DNA of 64,000 bases from Bacteroidota bacterium (GTDB lineage: Bacteria; Bacteroidota; Bacteroidia; 2-12-FULL-35-15): NCBI GenBank assembly GCA_025963725.1, contig JAOQAE010000006.1:558001-622000 (forward strand). The letters are read 5' to 3'. This document shows, piece after piece, positions 18,456 through 26,435 of the stretch. Numbering within the stretch: the stretch's first letter is position 1; each line of letters begins with the position of its first letter. A program made the translations under genes and the position numbers. The notes beneath the pieces were generated by a model. That model saw only the letters and a program-made list of their open reading frames with translations. It had not been told where the DNA came from and ran no database searches.

Positions 18456-20129
18456 GTGAAAAAAAATCATTCGAAAAAATTAACCGCTGCGGCTTTTATC
18501 TTCGGCTTCACCCTAATCAGCAACACCTCTGTTGCACAATTATTAAACAATCTCAGCACCATGGACCTGGGCGATGTGCATGGAAATTTCCAGGCGAACG
18601 CACAGTATTACATTCCCGATTCAACCATCGGGGCTGCTGAAGTGCCTGAGAAAATGCTTTTCAACGGCTTTGCAAACATCCTGTACACCAAGGGCAAATT
18701 CACGGCGGGCATCCGCTACGAAAGCTACCTGAACGCCATACAGGGCTATCCTACCGGCTTCAAAGGCACAGGCATTCCTTACCGTTTCGCCTCCTACAAA
18801 TCAGATTTTTTAGAGATCACCGTCGGTAATTTTTACGAGCAGTTCGGGAACGGGCTTACGCTCAGAACCTACGAAGAGCGCAACCTCGGCCTCGACAATG
18901 CGCTTGACGGCGTACGCATCAAGGCGGAGCCGATCAAAGGCGTTTACCTGAAAGGCTTGATCGGGAAGCAGCGCAGCGGCTTTACACAGGGCCCCGGACT
19001 TGTGCGCGGCTTCGACGGAGAGATCCAGATCAATGAAGCAGTAGCCGCATTTACCGATAAAAAGCTGGTGGTTTCCATCGGTGGAAGCTTTGTGAGCAAA
19101 TACCAGGAAGACCGCGACCCTACGCTTGTACTGCCTGTTAATGTTGGTAATTCGGCCGGACGATTGAGATTGTCGCGGAACAATTTCAGCCTCAACGGCG
19201 AATACGCCTATAAAATAAACGATCCTTCCACCGATAACGGCTTCAATTATAAATCGGGCGAAGCAATGCTCCTGCAGGCAAGCTACGCTACCAAAGGATT
19301 TGCCTTGCAGCTTTCCGGCTCGCGCATCGACAACATGAGCTTCCGCTCCGACCGCAACGCGCAGCTCACGAACCTCCTGCTCAATTACATTCCTGCGCTG
19401 AACAAGCAGCATACGTACAGCCTGCTCACCTTCTATCCATACGCTTCACAGTCGAGGAACGAAATGGAATACTCCGCAGAGCTGAAATACAAATTCAAAA
19501 AGGAAAGCCTCCTCGGCGGAAAATACGGTACCGAGATCCTCATTAATTATTCCGGCTCCAACAGCCTCGACACCACTCACCTCGACCCCATCACAGACAC
19601 GGTGCGCCATGGCTATACCACCAATTACTTCGGTATGGGCAAAGAAGTTTACTTCCGCGATTTGTATGTGGAGATCAACAAAAAATTCAACAAGAAATGG
19701 AAAGCAACGCTGATCTATGCTTACCAGGTTTATAACAAGGATGTGATCCAGAAGCCCGGCGGCGGAATGATCTTTTCCAACATTGCGGTGCTGGATGTCA
19801 CCTATAAATTCAAGGCCGAAAGCGCATTGCGCCTCGAGCTGCAGAACCTTGCCACGCGCCAGGACCACCAGGACTGGGCTTATGCACTGCTTGAATACAC
19901 CATTAACACCAACTGGTATGTTGCCGTGGGCGACCAGTACAACTACGGGAACGAGCATGCGAAAGAACGCTATCATTATTACAACGTAAGCGCCGGCTAT
20001 ATCAAGAATGCCAACAGGATCGAATTAACGTACGGCAAGCAGCGCGAGGGGATCTTTTGTGTAGGAGGCGTATGCCGCAATGTTCCCGCCTCCAACGGCG
20101 TTACATTAACAATCACCAGCAGTTTTTAA
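18456..20129 (+). CDS. DUF6029-family outer-membrane beta-barrel protein
   Basis: The start is GTG at 18456 (GTG AAA AAA), 17 nt after the tlpA-like stop, giving a signal peptide ending near SNTSVAQ. The 557 residues are mostly alternating amphipathic strands with aromatic girdles, as in a large barrel: KGKFTAGIRYESYLNAIQGY, GNFYEQFGNGLTLRTYEERN, ALDGVRIKAEP and a C-terminal VTLTITSSF. The text closely resembles DUF6029 proteins I remember from Flavobacterium. Cys535 and Cys540 (CVGGVC) lie just before the final strand, and this CX4C pair also appears in the relatives I recall. Function is unknown; I infer an outer-membrane partner of the thioredoxin-like proteins on either side. Confidence 0.85.
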   Translation: MKKNHSKKLTAAAFIFGFTLISNTSVAQLLNNLSTMDLGDVHGNFQANAQYYIPDSTIGAAEVPEKMLFNGFANILYTKGKFTAGIRYESYLNAIQGYPTGFKGTGIPYRFASYKSDFLEITVGNFYEQFGNGLTLRTYEERNLGLDNALDGVRIKAEPIKGVYLKGLIGKQRSGFTQGPGLVRGFDGEIQINEAVAAFTDKKLVVSIGGSFVSKYQEDRDPTLVLPVNVGNSAGRLRLSRNNFSLNGEYAYKINDPSTDNGFNYKSGEAMLLQASYATKGFALQLSGSRIDNMSFRSDRNAQLTNLLLNYIPALNKQHTYSLLTFYPYASQSRNEMEYSAELKYKFKKESLLGGKYGTEILINYSGSNSLDTTHLDPITDTVRHGYTTNYFGMGKEVYFRDLYVEINKKFNKKWKATLIYAYQVYNKDVIQKPGGGMIFSNIAVLDVTYKFKAESALRLELQNLATRQDHQDWAYALLEYTINTNWYVAVGDQYNYGNEHAKERYHYYNVSAGYIKNANRIELTYGKQREGIFCVGGVCRNVPASNGVTLTITSSF

Positions 20130-20140
20130 ACACATTGCAA

Positions 20141-21049
20141 ATGAAAAAATACATTTCCTTTTTACCGGCTTTCCTGATCGCGCTTGCTTTCACATCCTGC
20201 GATTATGTAGCCAACCCGAACGAAACGCTTTCCGGCGGCTCCACTGTTGATACCAGCGGGCTCGATTCAAACCTTGTGCACAGGAGAAGAGTGCTGGTGG
20301 AAGATTACACCGGGCATAAATGTCCGAATTGCCCGCAAGCCGCAATTGTTGCGCAGCAGCTGATCAACACCTACGGCGATTCGGTTGTGGTGATCGGCGT
20401 GCATGCAGGATTTTTTGCCAATCCCACCACACCGCTGGGCGCACCGGCAGGTTCTTACCTTACCGATTTCAGGACAAGTGCCGGAACCACTTACGACAGC
20501 CCCACCTATTTCGGGATCTCCAATGCGGGCAACCCGAACGGGATGATCAACCGGAGGTATTACACGCCAACTACCACCAATCACATTATCTATCACACCT
20601 CCTGGAACGCGGAAGTGGCTTCGCTGCTGGCATTGCCGCCTGTGGCCGACCTGAGCGTGCATACCACTTATAATGCATCAACGCGCACTGTCAGCATTTC
20701 AACCGTTTCACAATTCATCAGCGACACGCTTGTCAGCGGAAGCTATAACCTTGTGGTGCTGATGACGCAGGACAGCATCGTGGAATGGCAGCAGGACGGA
20801 AGCACCCACATTCCGAACTATGTGCACAGGCATGTGCTGAGAACGGCGATCAGCCCGATGTGGGGTGATGTACTCACCACAGGTACCGTGAACCCGCATG
20901 CATTGCTGGGCAAAACATATTCTTATACCTTACCTACTGCATTCCTCGGCAACAACTGCGACGAAGAGCATTGCCACATAGTCGCTTTTATTTACAACAC
21001 GGCCAATTACGAGGTGATCCAGGCTGCGGAAGCCAAAGTGACGCCCTGA
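20141..21049 (+). CDS. Omp28-related lipoprotein with CPNC thioredoxin motif
   Basis: The ATG at 20141 is chosen because it opens a lipoprotein signal (MKKYISFLPAFLIALAFTSC, lipidation at Cys20); the frame is open further upstream, but that extension has no leader. The mature part is an Omp28-like thioredoxin-fold domain with LVEDYTGHKCPNCPQAA (Cys61, Cys64), a cis-Pro-like region near FGISNAGNPNGMINR, and a late cysteine pair in NNCDEEHCHIVAF. Omp28 of Porphyromonas gingivalis is a surface protein, so an outer-membrane site is likely. It starts 11 nt after the DUF6029 stop and ends the operon. The dicysteine motif suggests electron or disulfide exchange with the TlpA-type protein and the barrel. 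Confidence 0.88.
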   Translation: MKKYISFLPAFLIALAFTSCDYVANPNETLSGGSTVDTSGLDSNLVHRRRVLVEDYTGHKCPNCPQAAIVAQQLINTYGDSVVVIGVHAGFFANPTTPLGAPAGSYLTDFRTSAGTTYDSPTYFGISNAGNPNGMINRRYYTPTTTNHIIYHTSWNAEVASLLALPPVADLSVHTTYNASTRTVSISTVSQFISDTLVSGSYNLVVLMTQDSIVEWQQDGSTHIPNYVHRHVLRTAISPMWGDVLTTGTVNPHALLGKTYSYTLPTAFLGNNCDEEHCHIVAFIYNTANYEVIQAAEAKVTP

Positions 21050-21058
21050 GCTGAAGGT

Positions 21059-21113
21059 CATGCTGTCCGCCGGGGCGGATCAGGAAGACCCTGAAACAAG
21101 TTCAGGGTGACAT
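21059..21113. repeat. Intergenic palindromic repeat (GTCATGCTG / TTCAGGGTGACAT type)
   Basis: The segment holds inverted word pairs: TCCGCC against GGCGGA, and CCCTGAA against TTCAGGG. The flanking GTCATGCTG and GGTGACAT are typical of short extragenic repeats in this phylum. It lies 10 nt after the lipoprotein stop. Related elements occur at 31981, 44450, 49119, 57877 and 60307. Confidence 0.55.
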
Positions 21114-21125
21114 CCATCACTATTC

Positions 21126-21159
21126 AAACGCTTTGCTGATTGGCAAAGCGTTTCTTTTT
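21126..21159 (+). terminator. Rho-independent terminator of the TlpA-DUF6029-Omp28 operon
   Basis: AAACGCTTTGC (21126-21136) pairs perfectly with GCAAAGCGTTT (21143-21153) around TGATTG, followed by CTTTTT. It overlaps the promoter elements of the next gene. Confidence 0.88.
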
Positions 21160-21170
21160 CCGTAACTTTG
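21140..21170 (+). promoter_or_regulatory. Promoter of the porin-like gene, almost touching its start codon
   Basis: TTG (21140-21142) sits in the terminator loop, then a 20 nt spacer and TAACTTTG (21163-21170). The ATG is at 21176, so the transcript would be leaderless or nearly so. Confidence 0.6.
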
Positions 21171-21175
21171 TAAGT

Positions 21176-21796
21176 ATGAAAAACCGCCTGCTGATCATAC
21201 TCTTGTTCGGAGCTTTTACGGCTTATGGCCAGAAGCGCTTTGTGGTGGGCGTAAAGGCGGGGCTCAGCACCAGCCAGGTGGCAGGCGATACCTACGGCGG
21301 CTTTCACAAGGCGGGATTTGAGGGTGGCATCTTTGTCACCGGGAAATTAAATGAGAAATGGACCGCGCAGCTGGAGATGCTTTTTGTGCAGAAGGGCAGC
21401 AAATACATCGGTAACCCCGACATCGGCGATTACTCGTATTATGACCTGCGTTTGAATTACCTGGAAGTACCGGTGCTGTTCCAGTTCCACCAGAAGAAAT
21501 TTGTGTTTGAGCTCGGGCCTTACTTCGGCTACCTGATCAGCAGCAGCGAAGATTATTCAAACCTCAGCGGCACGGGGTTCAATCCGAAGTCCTTTCACAG
21601 CACGGAAGTAGGCGGCGGGATCGGCATCAGCTACATGCTGCTTAAAAACCTTTCCATCAACTGGCGCTATTCAAATTCCATCCTTCCCATCCGTTCCTAT
21701 ACACCGGTGAGAACGCGGGACATTCCGGGGCAGCGCAACAATGTGCTTGCCTTTACTTTAACTTATCAATTCGGAGGGAAAGATGCAGCAGAGTAA
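21176..21796 (+). CDS. Small outer-membrane beta-barrel protein (porin-like, OMP_b-brl type)
   Basis: Start ATG 21176 gives a signal peptide (MKNRLLIILLFGAFTAYGQ); the frame is open 12 codons further up, but those lie over the promoter. The 206-residue protein has the glycine-rich first strand FVVGVKAGLSTSQVAGD, alternating strands with aromatic ends (WTAQLEMLFVQKGSKY, LNYLEVPVLFQF, FELGPYFGYLIS) and a closing strand NVLAFTLTYQFGG. This is the eight-strand PorT-like/OMP_b-brl fold common in Bacteroidota. Substrate unknown. The 3' end overlaps ubiX by 14 nt, so the two are translated from one transcript despite unrelated functions. Confidence 0.85.
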   Translation: MKNRLLIILLFGAFTAYGQKRFVVGVKAGLSTSQVAGDTYGGFHKAGFEGGIFVTGKLNEKWTAQLEMLFVQKGSKYIGNPDIGDYSYYDLRLNYLEVPVLFQFHQKKFVFELGPYFGYLISSSEDYSNLSGTGFNPKSFHSTEVGGGIGISYMLLKNLSINWRYSNSILPIRSYTPVRTRDIPGQRNNVLAFTLTYQFGGKDAAE

Positions 21797-22355
21797 AAAA
21801 AAGATAGTAGTGGCCGTAACGGGCGCCAGCGGCTCGATCTACGCGAAGGTGCTGCTGGATAAACTGCAGAAGCTGGGTAACCAGATCGAAGCGGTGGGCG
21901 TGATCATGTCGGACAATGCCAAAGATGTGTGGAAGCACGAGCTCGGCAACAGCGATTATGAACAGCTGCCTTTTAAAGTGTACAGCAAATCCGATTTCTA
22001 TGCTCCTTTTGCCTCCGGCTCTGCCAAATACGATTCCATGATCATCTGCCCCTGCTCCATGGGCACGCTTGCACGTATCGCCAGCGGGATCAGCAACGAC
22101 CTTACCACGCGCGCTGCCGATGTAATGCTCAAGGAACGAAGAAGGCTGATCCTCATCAGCCGCGATACGCCGCTCAGCCTGGTACACATCAACAATATGA
22201 AAACCGTTACGGAAGCCGGCGGCATCATCTGCCCGGCAAGCCCATCCTTCTACAGCAGGCCTGCTGATTTTGAAGCACTTGCCGCCACCGTTGTGGATAG
22301 GGCGATCGACCTCTGCGGGCTCGAGCAGGACAGCTACCGCTGGGGCGAGAAATAA
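21783..22355 (+). CDS. ubiX: Flavin prenyltransferase UbiX
   Basis: The 190-residue product is a typical UbiX/Pad1 flavoprotein. It opens KIVVAVTGASGSIYAKVLL, continues with MIICPCSMGTLARIASGISN and DVMLKERRRLILISRDTPLS, and ends with ICPASPSFYSRP. The enzyme attaches dimethylallyl phosphate to FMN, making the prenyl-FMN cofactor of UbiD-type decarboxylases. No ubiD gene is in the window. Because respiratory quinone in this phylum is mainly menaquinone, the cofactor probably serves another UbiD-family enzyme. The ATG lies inside the end of the preceding barrel gene. Confidence 0.96.
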   Translation: MQQSKKKIVVAVTGASGSIYAKVLLDKLQKLGNQIEAVGVIMSDNAKDVWKHELGNSDYEQLPFKVYSKSDFYAPFASGSAKYDSMIICPCSMGTLARIASGISNDLTTRAADVMLKERRRLILISRDTPLSLVHINNMKTVTEAGGIICPASPSFYSRPADFEALAATVVDRAIDLCGLEQDSYRWGEK

Positions 22356-22403
22356 TTACATTTTTTTAACAAAATCCACAGCCTTCTTTAATTTTTAAGA
22401 AGG

Positions 22404-22411
22404 TAACTTTG
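22404..22411 (+). promoter_or_regulatory. Possible -7 box TAACTTTG between ubiX and the 64-residue gene
   Basis: The octamer is a full match to TAnnTTTG, but no TTG is found at the right spacing and a second promoter candidate (22415-22445) follows. It may be an alternative start for the small gene. Confidence 0.3.
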
Positions 22412-22414
22412 CAC

Positions 22415-22445
22415 TTGACATTTCGTAGAAAATAAAGTATCTTCG
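22415..22445 (+). promoter_or_regulatory. Promoter of the 64-residue protein gene
   Basis: TTG (22415-22417), 20 nt spacer, TATCTTCG (22438-22445), 38 nt before the ATG at 22484. The -7 box has the TTCG variant also seen at 15867. Confidence 0.45.
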
Positions 22446-22483
22446 ATTGTATAATAATTGACAACATCCTTAATGCAACATCA

Positions 22484-22678
22484 ATGTTCGAATTAAGTAA
22501 AAATATACTGGAAAAAGTAAGCTTCGACAAGACACTTTTCCGCAAAGAGCTCACCAAAGCCGTTAAATGGCTTAAGCCTGATGAAAAAACCTTATTGAAA
22601 GTGTGGTGCCTTACCACCTTCGGCCATCAATACAAGAATGAGATCATGGAGGTTTTTAAGAATGTGACGAAGTCATAG
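22484..22678 (+). CDS. Conserved-looking 64-residue protein of unknown function
   Basis: MFELSKNILEKVSFDKTLFR begins a compact, charged, helical protein with a tryptophan pair (AVKWLKPDEKTLLKVWCL) and no signal or membrane segment. Coding character is good, the gene has its own promoter candidate, and nothing lies opposite it. I have the impression of similar small proteins in other Bacteroidota but cannot name the family. It could be a small regulator or an adaptor; no DNA-binding motif is clear. Confidence 0.7.
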   Translation: MFELSKNILEKVSFDKTLFRKELTKAVKWLKPDEKTLLKVWCLTTFGHQYKNEIMEVFKNVTKS

Positions 22679-22712
22679 GATTAGCTGCAGATTCAATTCC
22701 AAGTTTTTAATA

Positions 22713-22760
22713 AGAACCACCAACCACCCCTTGCCCCTCCTGAGAGGAGGGGAATGCTTC
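22713..22760. repeat. CCCTCCT-type palindromic intergenic repeat, copy 1
   Basis: CCCCTCCT (22734-22741) pairs perfectly with AGGAGGGG (22745-22752) around GAG. ACCACC-rich sequence on its left matches the GGTGGT-bearing right flanks of copies 2 and 3 in reverse orientation. Confidence 0.7.
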
Positions 22761-22811
22761 GTTGGAATAATTTGAGCGGATTTTTTAATCGGAACTTCTT
22801 TGTAAGTGTTT

Positions 22812-22851
22812 GCAGGATCAGCTCCCTCCTTTTAGGAGGGTCGGGGTGGTC
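22812..22851. repeat. CCCTCCT-type palindromic intergenic repeat, copy 2
   Basis: GCAGGATCAGCT precedes CCCTCCT TTT AGGAGGG and GGGGTGGT. It is nearly identical over about 38 bp to copy 3 at 23069-23107. Confidence 0.75.
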
Positions 22852-23068
22852 CGCCTTACATGTTTTATTTTTTTCTTTTTTCTTGATAAAAAAGAAACAA
22901 TCCGCCTAGGCGGACAAGAAAGCCTGATTCCTCCCCACGGTCGACACGGCATCGCAGGCTTTCAGGCCTCACGCGCGGCTCCGGTAATTGCTTTAGTGTT
23001 AACGGAGAGATACCCTGACAGAATAATTTGAGGTGAAAGCTAAATGAGAATTTTCTATTAAATCACTT

Positions 23069-23107
23069 GCAGGATCAGCTCCCTCCTCTTAGGAGGGTTG
23101 GGGTGGT
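23069..23107. repeat. CCCTCCT-type palindromic intergenic repeat, copy 3
   Basis: Same layout as copy 2 with two or three changes: GCAGGATCAGCT, CCCTCCT CTT AGGAGGG, then GGGGTGGT. It lies just beyond the 3' end of queG. Confidence 0.75.
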
Positions 23108-23146
23108 ACACTACTGAAAGATCCCTCGGGCAAGCTCGGACGACAC

Positions 23147-24064
23147 CTATTTCAAAAACTCTATATTCCTTTTCAGCCCGCTGAACTTCGTCCGCTTTAC
23201 TGCCGAATCTTTGAACACGCGCTTAAAGGTTTCTTCGGTGATCTCCTCCCAATCTTTTTTGCTGAAGCCCAGCAGCTCGTTCGGCTCAAAATGAGGCTCT
23301 GAATGCGGCTTGGAGAAGCGGTTCCAGGGACAAACATCCTGGCACACATCGCAGCCGAACATCCAGTTATTGAATTTCCCCTTTACTTCGCTGGGAATGC
23401 TGTCCTTTAATTCGATCGTGAAATAAGAGATGCATTTGCTGCCATCCACCACGTTGGGCGCAACAATGGCCTGCGTGGGACAGGCATCGATACATTTGGT
23501 GCAGGTTCCGCAATAGTCTTTGATGGGGCCATCATAATCGAGCTCGAGGTCGACGATGAGCTCGGCAATAAAAAAGAAGGAGCCGCTTTGCTTGTTAATA
23601 AGGTTGCTGTGCTTCCCGATCCAGCCGAGGCCGCCTTTCTTCGCCCATGCCTTGTCCATTACCGGCGCCGAATCCACGAAAGCCCTTCCATCCACCTGCC
23701 CTATCTTCTCCTTCATGAATTCCAGCAAAGCATTCAGCTTTTCCTTTATCACGAAATGATAATCTTTACCGTACGCATACTTGGAGATCTTCGGAGCGTC
23801 CGCATCCTGCTGCTCCTGCGAGGGATAATAGTTCAGCAGCATAGAGATCACCGATTTTGCGCCGGGAACAAGCAAGCGGGGATCGAGGCGCTTATCGAAA
23901 TAATTCTGCATGTAGCTCATCTGCCCGTGCATATTATTATTCAGCCAGTTCTCCAGCCGGGGGGCCTCCTCTTCAAGGAATTCCGCGCGTGAAATACCCA
24001 CATAGCTGAAGCCGAGGCGGAGAGCTTCCGCCCTGATCAGCTGTGTATCCCGTGTGGTATTCAT
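23147..24064 (-). CDS. queG: Epoxyqueuosine reductase QueG
   Basis: The 305-residue protein is a compact QueG (the family is roughly 300-380 residues). It carries the cobalamin-binding N-terminal half ([55 protein letters not shown]) and two 4Fe-4S clusters: [16 protein letters not shown], and [11 protein letters not shown] near residue 240. It performs the last step of queuosine synthesis, reducing epoxyqueuosine in the tRNA wobble position. The HEAT-repeat extension of longer homologues is missing, as in many Bacteroidota. Divergent from the AI-2E-type gene; no other queuosine gene is in the window. Confidence 0.96.
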   Translation of the reverse strand: MNTTRDTQLIRAEALRLGFSYVGISRAEFLEEEAPRLENWLNNNMHGQMSYMQNYFDKRLDPRLLVPGAKSVISMLLNYYPSQEQQDADAPKISKYAYGKDYHFVIKEKLNALLEFMKEKIGQVDGRAFVDSAPVMDKAWAKKGGLGWIGKHSNLINKQSGSFFFIAELIVDLELDYDGPIKDYCGTCTKCIDACPTQAIVAPNVVDGSKCISYFTIELKDSIPSEVKGKFNNWMFGCDVCQDVCPWNRFSKPHSEPHFEPNELLGFSKKDWEEITEETFKRVFKDSAVKRTKFSGLKRNIEFLK

Positions 24065-24219
24065 TAAATGTTAAAAGGGGAATGGGAAGAAAACTGCTTT
24101 CCAGGCACCTGGTTTTTCGTGTAAAAGATGATTTGGTTCTCAATATTTCCTGATCCGGAATATTAACACTAAAATTACTAAAATATTTCGGCAAATTGCC
24201 CAACAAATAAATAGCGCCT

Positions 24220-25329
24220 ATGGAAACCAAAACCGACAACAGAAGCAACAAGATAATTTTCCTGATCATCCTGATCGCGTTCGGCCTGCTGCTGCTTTTT
24301 TCACTGTCGGAATACTTCACCGCTTTTTTAGGTGGTGTTATGTTTTACGTGCTGTTCAAGGGCTGGATGGAAAAGCTGGTGAAGAAGCGAAAGTGGAAGA
24401 AAGGAAGGGCTGCGATCCTGCTGATCGTTATTTCTTTCTTTATCATCCTGCTTCCTGTGAGCCTTTTCTTTTCAATGGTGTACAACAAGGTAGCGCCTGT
24501 GGTGGCGCATCCTACGGAGTTCGTGAACAGCCTCGAGCGGGCCGACTCTACGATCAACGCGAAATTCGGGGTTAAGCTCCTTTCCGAAAAGAACATACAG
24601 GACATCAAAGAAACAGGCACCACAATGGTCTCGGGGATCGTAAACCAGGGGCTTGAGGCGTTTTCCACGATCGTGATGATGTATTTCTTTCTTTATTTTT
24701 TACTCATCAGCTTTAACCGCATGGAAGCCTCCATCCTGCTTTCGCTGCCTTTCAGCCGGAGCAAGATCAAGATGTTCGGCTCGGAGCTCAAGGCGCAGAC
24801 CTTCAGCAATGCCATCGGCGTTCCGCTGATAGCGCTTACGCAGGGAATCTTTGCGCTCATCATCTACCTGGTCACCGGCTTGCCGGAAGCGGCATTCTGG
24901 GCTATTTTAACGGGCTTCAGCTCCGTGATCCCGATCGTAGGCACAGGCATCATCTGGCTTCCGGCGGCTTTGTATATGTTTATCATGGGGCATACCTGGC
25001 AGGGCGTTGTGATCGTTGCATGGTCGGCGCTGATCATGGGCAGCCTCGATAATGTGATCCGCTTTATGCTGGCGAAAAAGATGGCGGATGTGCACCCGGT
25101 TGTAACGGTGCTCGGAATTATCCTTGGGCTTAAATACTTAGGAATAACGGGGCTGATCTTCGGCCCGCTGATCATTTCCTATTTTATTATCCTGCTGAAG
25201 ATCTATTATGCCGAATACCAGAACCCCGCGGCACAGGCCAAAATAAGGGAGAACGACACCGTACTGGAGATCGGTGTTCCGTTCATCTATTCCAAAAAAT
25301 TCATTCAGAAGGGAAATAAGAGGCGTTAA
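24220..25329 (+). CDS. AI-2E family transporter (PerM-type membrane protein)
   Basis: The 369-residue integral membrane protein shows the family's plan: two N-terminal segments ([16 protein letters not shown] and [20 protein letters not shown]), an extracytoplasmic stretch, then a C-terminal block of five or six segments with [35 protein letters not shown] and [19 protein letters not shown]. Members have been linked to autoinducer-2 export or sodium/proton antiport, so the substrate cannot be told here. The 3' end overlaps the convergent ruvB by 4 nt (25326-25329). Confidence 0.92.
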   Translation: METKTDNRSNKIIFLIILIAFGLLLLFSLSEYFTAFLGGVMFYVLFKGWMEKLVKKRKWKKGRAAILLIVISFFIILLPVSLFFSMVYNKVAPVVAHPTEFVNSLERADSTINAKFGVKLLSEKNIQDIKETGTTMVSGIVNQGLEAFSTIVMMYFFLYFLLISFNRMEASILLSLPFSRSKIKMFGSELKAQTFSNAIGVPLIALTQGIFALIIYLVTGLPEAAFWAILTGFSSVIPIVGTGIIWLPAALYMFIMGHTWQGVVIVAWSALIMGSLDNVIRFMLAKKMADVHPVVTVLGIILGLKYLGITGLIFGPLIISYFIILLKIYYAEYQNPAAQAKIRENDTVLEIGVPFIYSKKFIQKGNKRR

Positions 25330-26357
25330 TCGTTATCGAAGAGGCTTCCTTTGAACGAGCGCGGGATCTTCCCGAGGTGCTTGTATGCCTGGTCGGTAGC
25401 CTCGCGTCCGCGCGGTGTGCGCACAAGATAGCCTTCCTGGATGAGGAAAGGCTCGTACACTTCTTCGATCGTGCCGGCTTCTTCGCCAACGGCAGTGGAA
25501 ATAGTGGTGATCCCCACAGGGCCTCCCTTGAACTTATCGATGAGCGCAGAGAGGATGCGGATGTCCATTTCATCCAAACCATTCTTATCCACGTTGAGCG
25601 CGGTTAATCCCATGTGGGCAATATCCATGTCGATGTGGCCATCACCTTTGATCTGTGCAAAATCGCGGATGCGCCTTAGGAGCGCATTGGCAATACGCGG
25701 CGTACCGCGGCTTCTGCGGGCGATCTCTCCTGCGGCTTCTTCGCTGATCGGTACGTTGAGAATGCCGGAAGCACGCACAATGATCTTCTTCAGCAGCTTC
25801 GCATCGTAATAATTGAGGCGGGAGTTGATGCCGAAGCGCGCGCGCAAAGGTGCTGTGAGCAGGCCTGAGCGCGTGGTGGCGCCTATGAGTGTAAAAGGGT
25901 TGAGCTTGATCTGAACGCTTCGTGCATTCGGCCCGCTGTCGATCATAATGTCGATCTTGTAGTCCTCCATGGCCGAATATAAATACTCTTCCACGATCGG
26001 ACTTAAGCGGTGGATCTCATCGATGAACAGCACATCGTGCGTTTCAAGATTGGTGAGCAATCCGGCGAGATCACCGGGCTTATCGAGCACAGGGCCGGAG
26101 GTGATCTTTATATTCACTCCCAGCTCCGAAGCCACAATATTGGCAAGCGTTGTTTTTCCCAATCCCGGAGGGCCGTGCAGCAGCACATGATCCAGGGCTT
26201 CGCCGCGCTGCTTGGCAGCCTTTACGAAGATCTTGAGGTTCTCCACCACTTCATGCTGGCCGGTGAAATCTTCAAATTCGGCCGGGCGCAATACCTTTTC
26301 GAACTCTTTTTCAGCGGAGCTTAAATTTTCGGATTCCGGGTCAATATTAGGATTCAT
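25326..26357 (-). CDS. ruvB: Holliday junction branch migration ATPase RuvB
   Basis: This 343-residue protein has the standard RuvB length. It has Walker A ([11 protein letters not shown]), Walker B ([12 protein letters not shown]), sensor 1 ([20 protein letters not shown]), the arginine-bearing sensor-2 helix ([20 protein letters not shown]) and the C-terminal winged-helix domain ([20 protein letters not shown]). RuvB hexamers drive branch migration with RuvA, encoded at 6620-7207. Upstream on the same strand is the coiled-coil protein gene, separated by a terminator. Confidence 0.98.
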   Translation of the reverse strand: MNPNIDPESENLSSAEKEFEKVLRPAEFEDFTGQHEVVENLKIFVKAAKQRGEALDHVLLHGPPGLGKTTLANIVASELGVNIKITSGPVLDKPGDLAGLLTNLETHDVLFIDEIHRLSPIVEEYLYSAMEDYKIDIMIDSGPNARSVQIKLNPFTLIGATTRSGLLTAPLRARFGINSRLNYYDAKLLKKIIVRASGILNVPISEEAAGEIARRSRGTPRIANALLRRIRDFAQIKGDGHIDMDIAHMGLTALNVDKNGLDEMDIRILSALIDKFKGGPVGITTISTAVGEEAGTIEEVYEPFLIQEGYLVRTPRGREATDQAYKHLGKIPRSFKGSLFDND

Positions 26358-26377
26358 GGTGTTTTTATCGCTAACAA

Positions 26378-26413
26378 AAATAAGAAAAGCATCCCGATAA
26401 TGGAATGCTTTTC
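26378..26413 (-). terminator. Rho-independent terminator after the coiled-coil protein gene
   Basis: On the minus strand, GAAAAGCATTCC pairs with GGGATGCTTTTC (near-perfect arms) and is followed by a T-rich tail. It separates the coiled-coil protein gene from ruvB. Confidence 0.75.
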
Positions 26414-26435
26414 GCTATTATTTCAAGGTTTGTTA

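Larger units (their letters stand above)
22679..23146. other. Gene-free stretch rich in palindromic repeats
   Basis: No convincing gene is present. It holds three copies of a palindromic repeat (listed separately) and, at about 22870-22930, an AAAAGAAAC tract followed by the palindrome TCCGCCTAGGCGGA. Such segments recur in Bacteroidota intergenic DNA, from memory. A 73-codon open frame across it (22810-23031) runs straight through one repeat and is judged spurious. Confidence 0.6.

Noticed and set aside
18810-19412. Minus-strand frame of 200 codons under the DUF6029 gene
   Set aside because: The plus-strand translation matches remembered DUF6029 proteins; the minus frame is a shadow.
20057-20140. 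Longer N terminus for the Omp28 lipoprotein
   Set aside because: It would overlap DUF6029 by over 70 nt and put the lipobox too far inside; ATG 20141 gives a correct lipoprotein signal.
22810-23031. 73-codon frame in the repeat-rich gap
   Set aside because: It begins inside a palindromic repeat and has a run of phenylalanines from a pyrimidine tract; no family or coding signal is seen.
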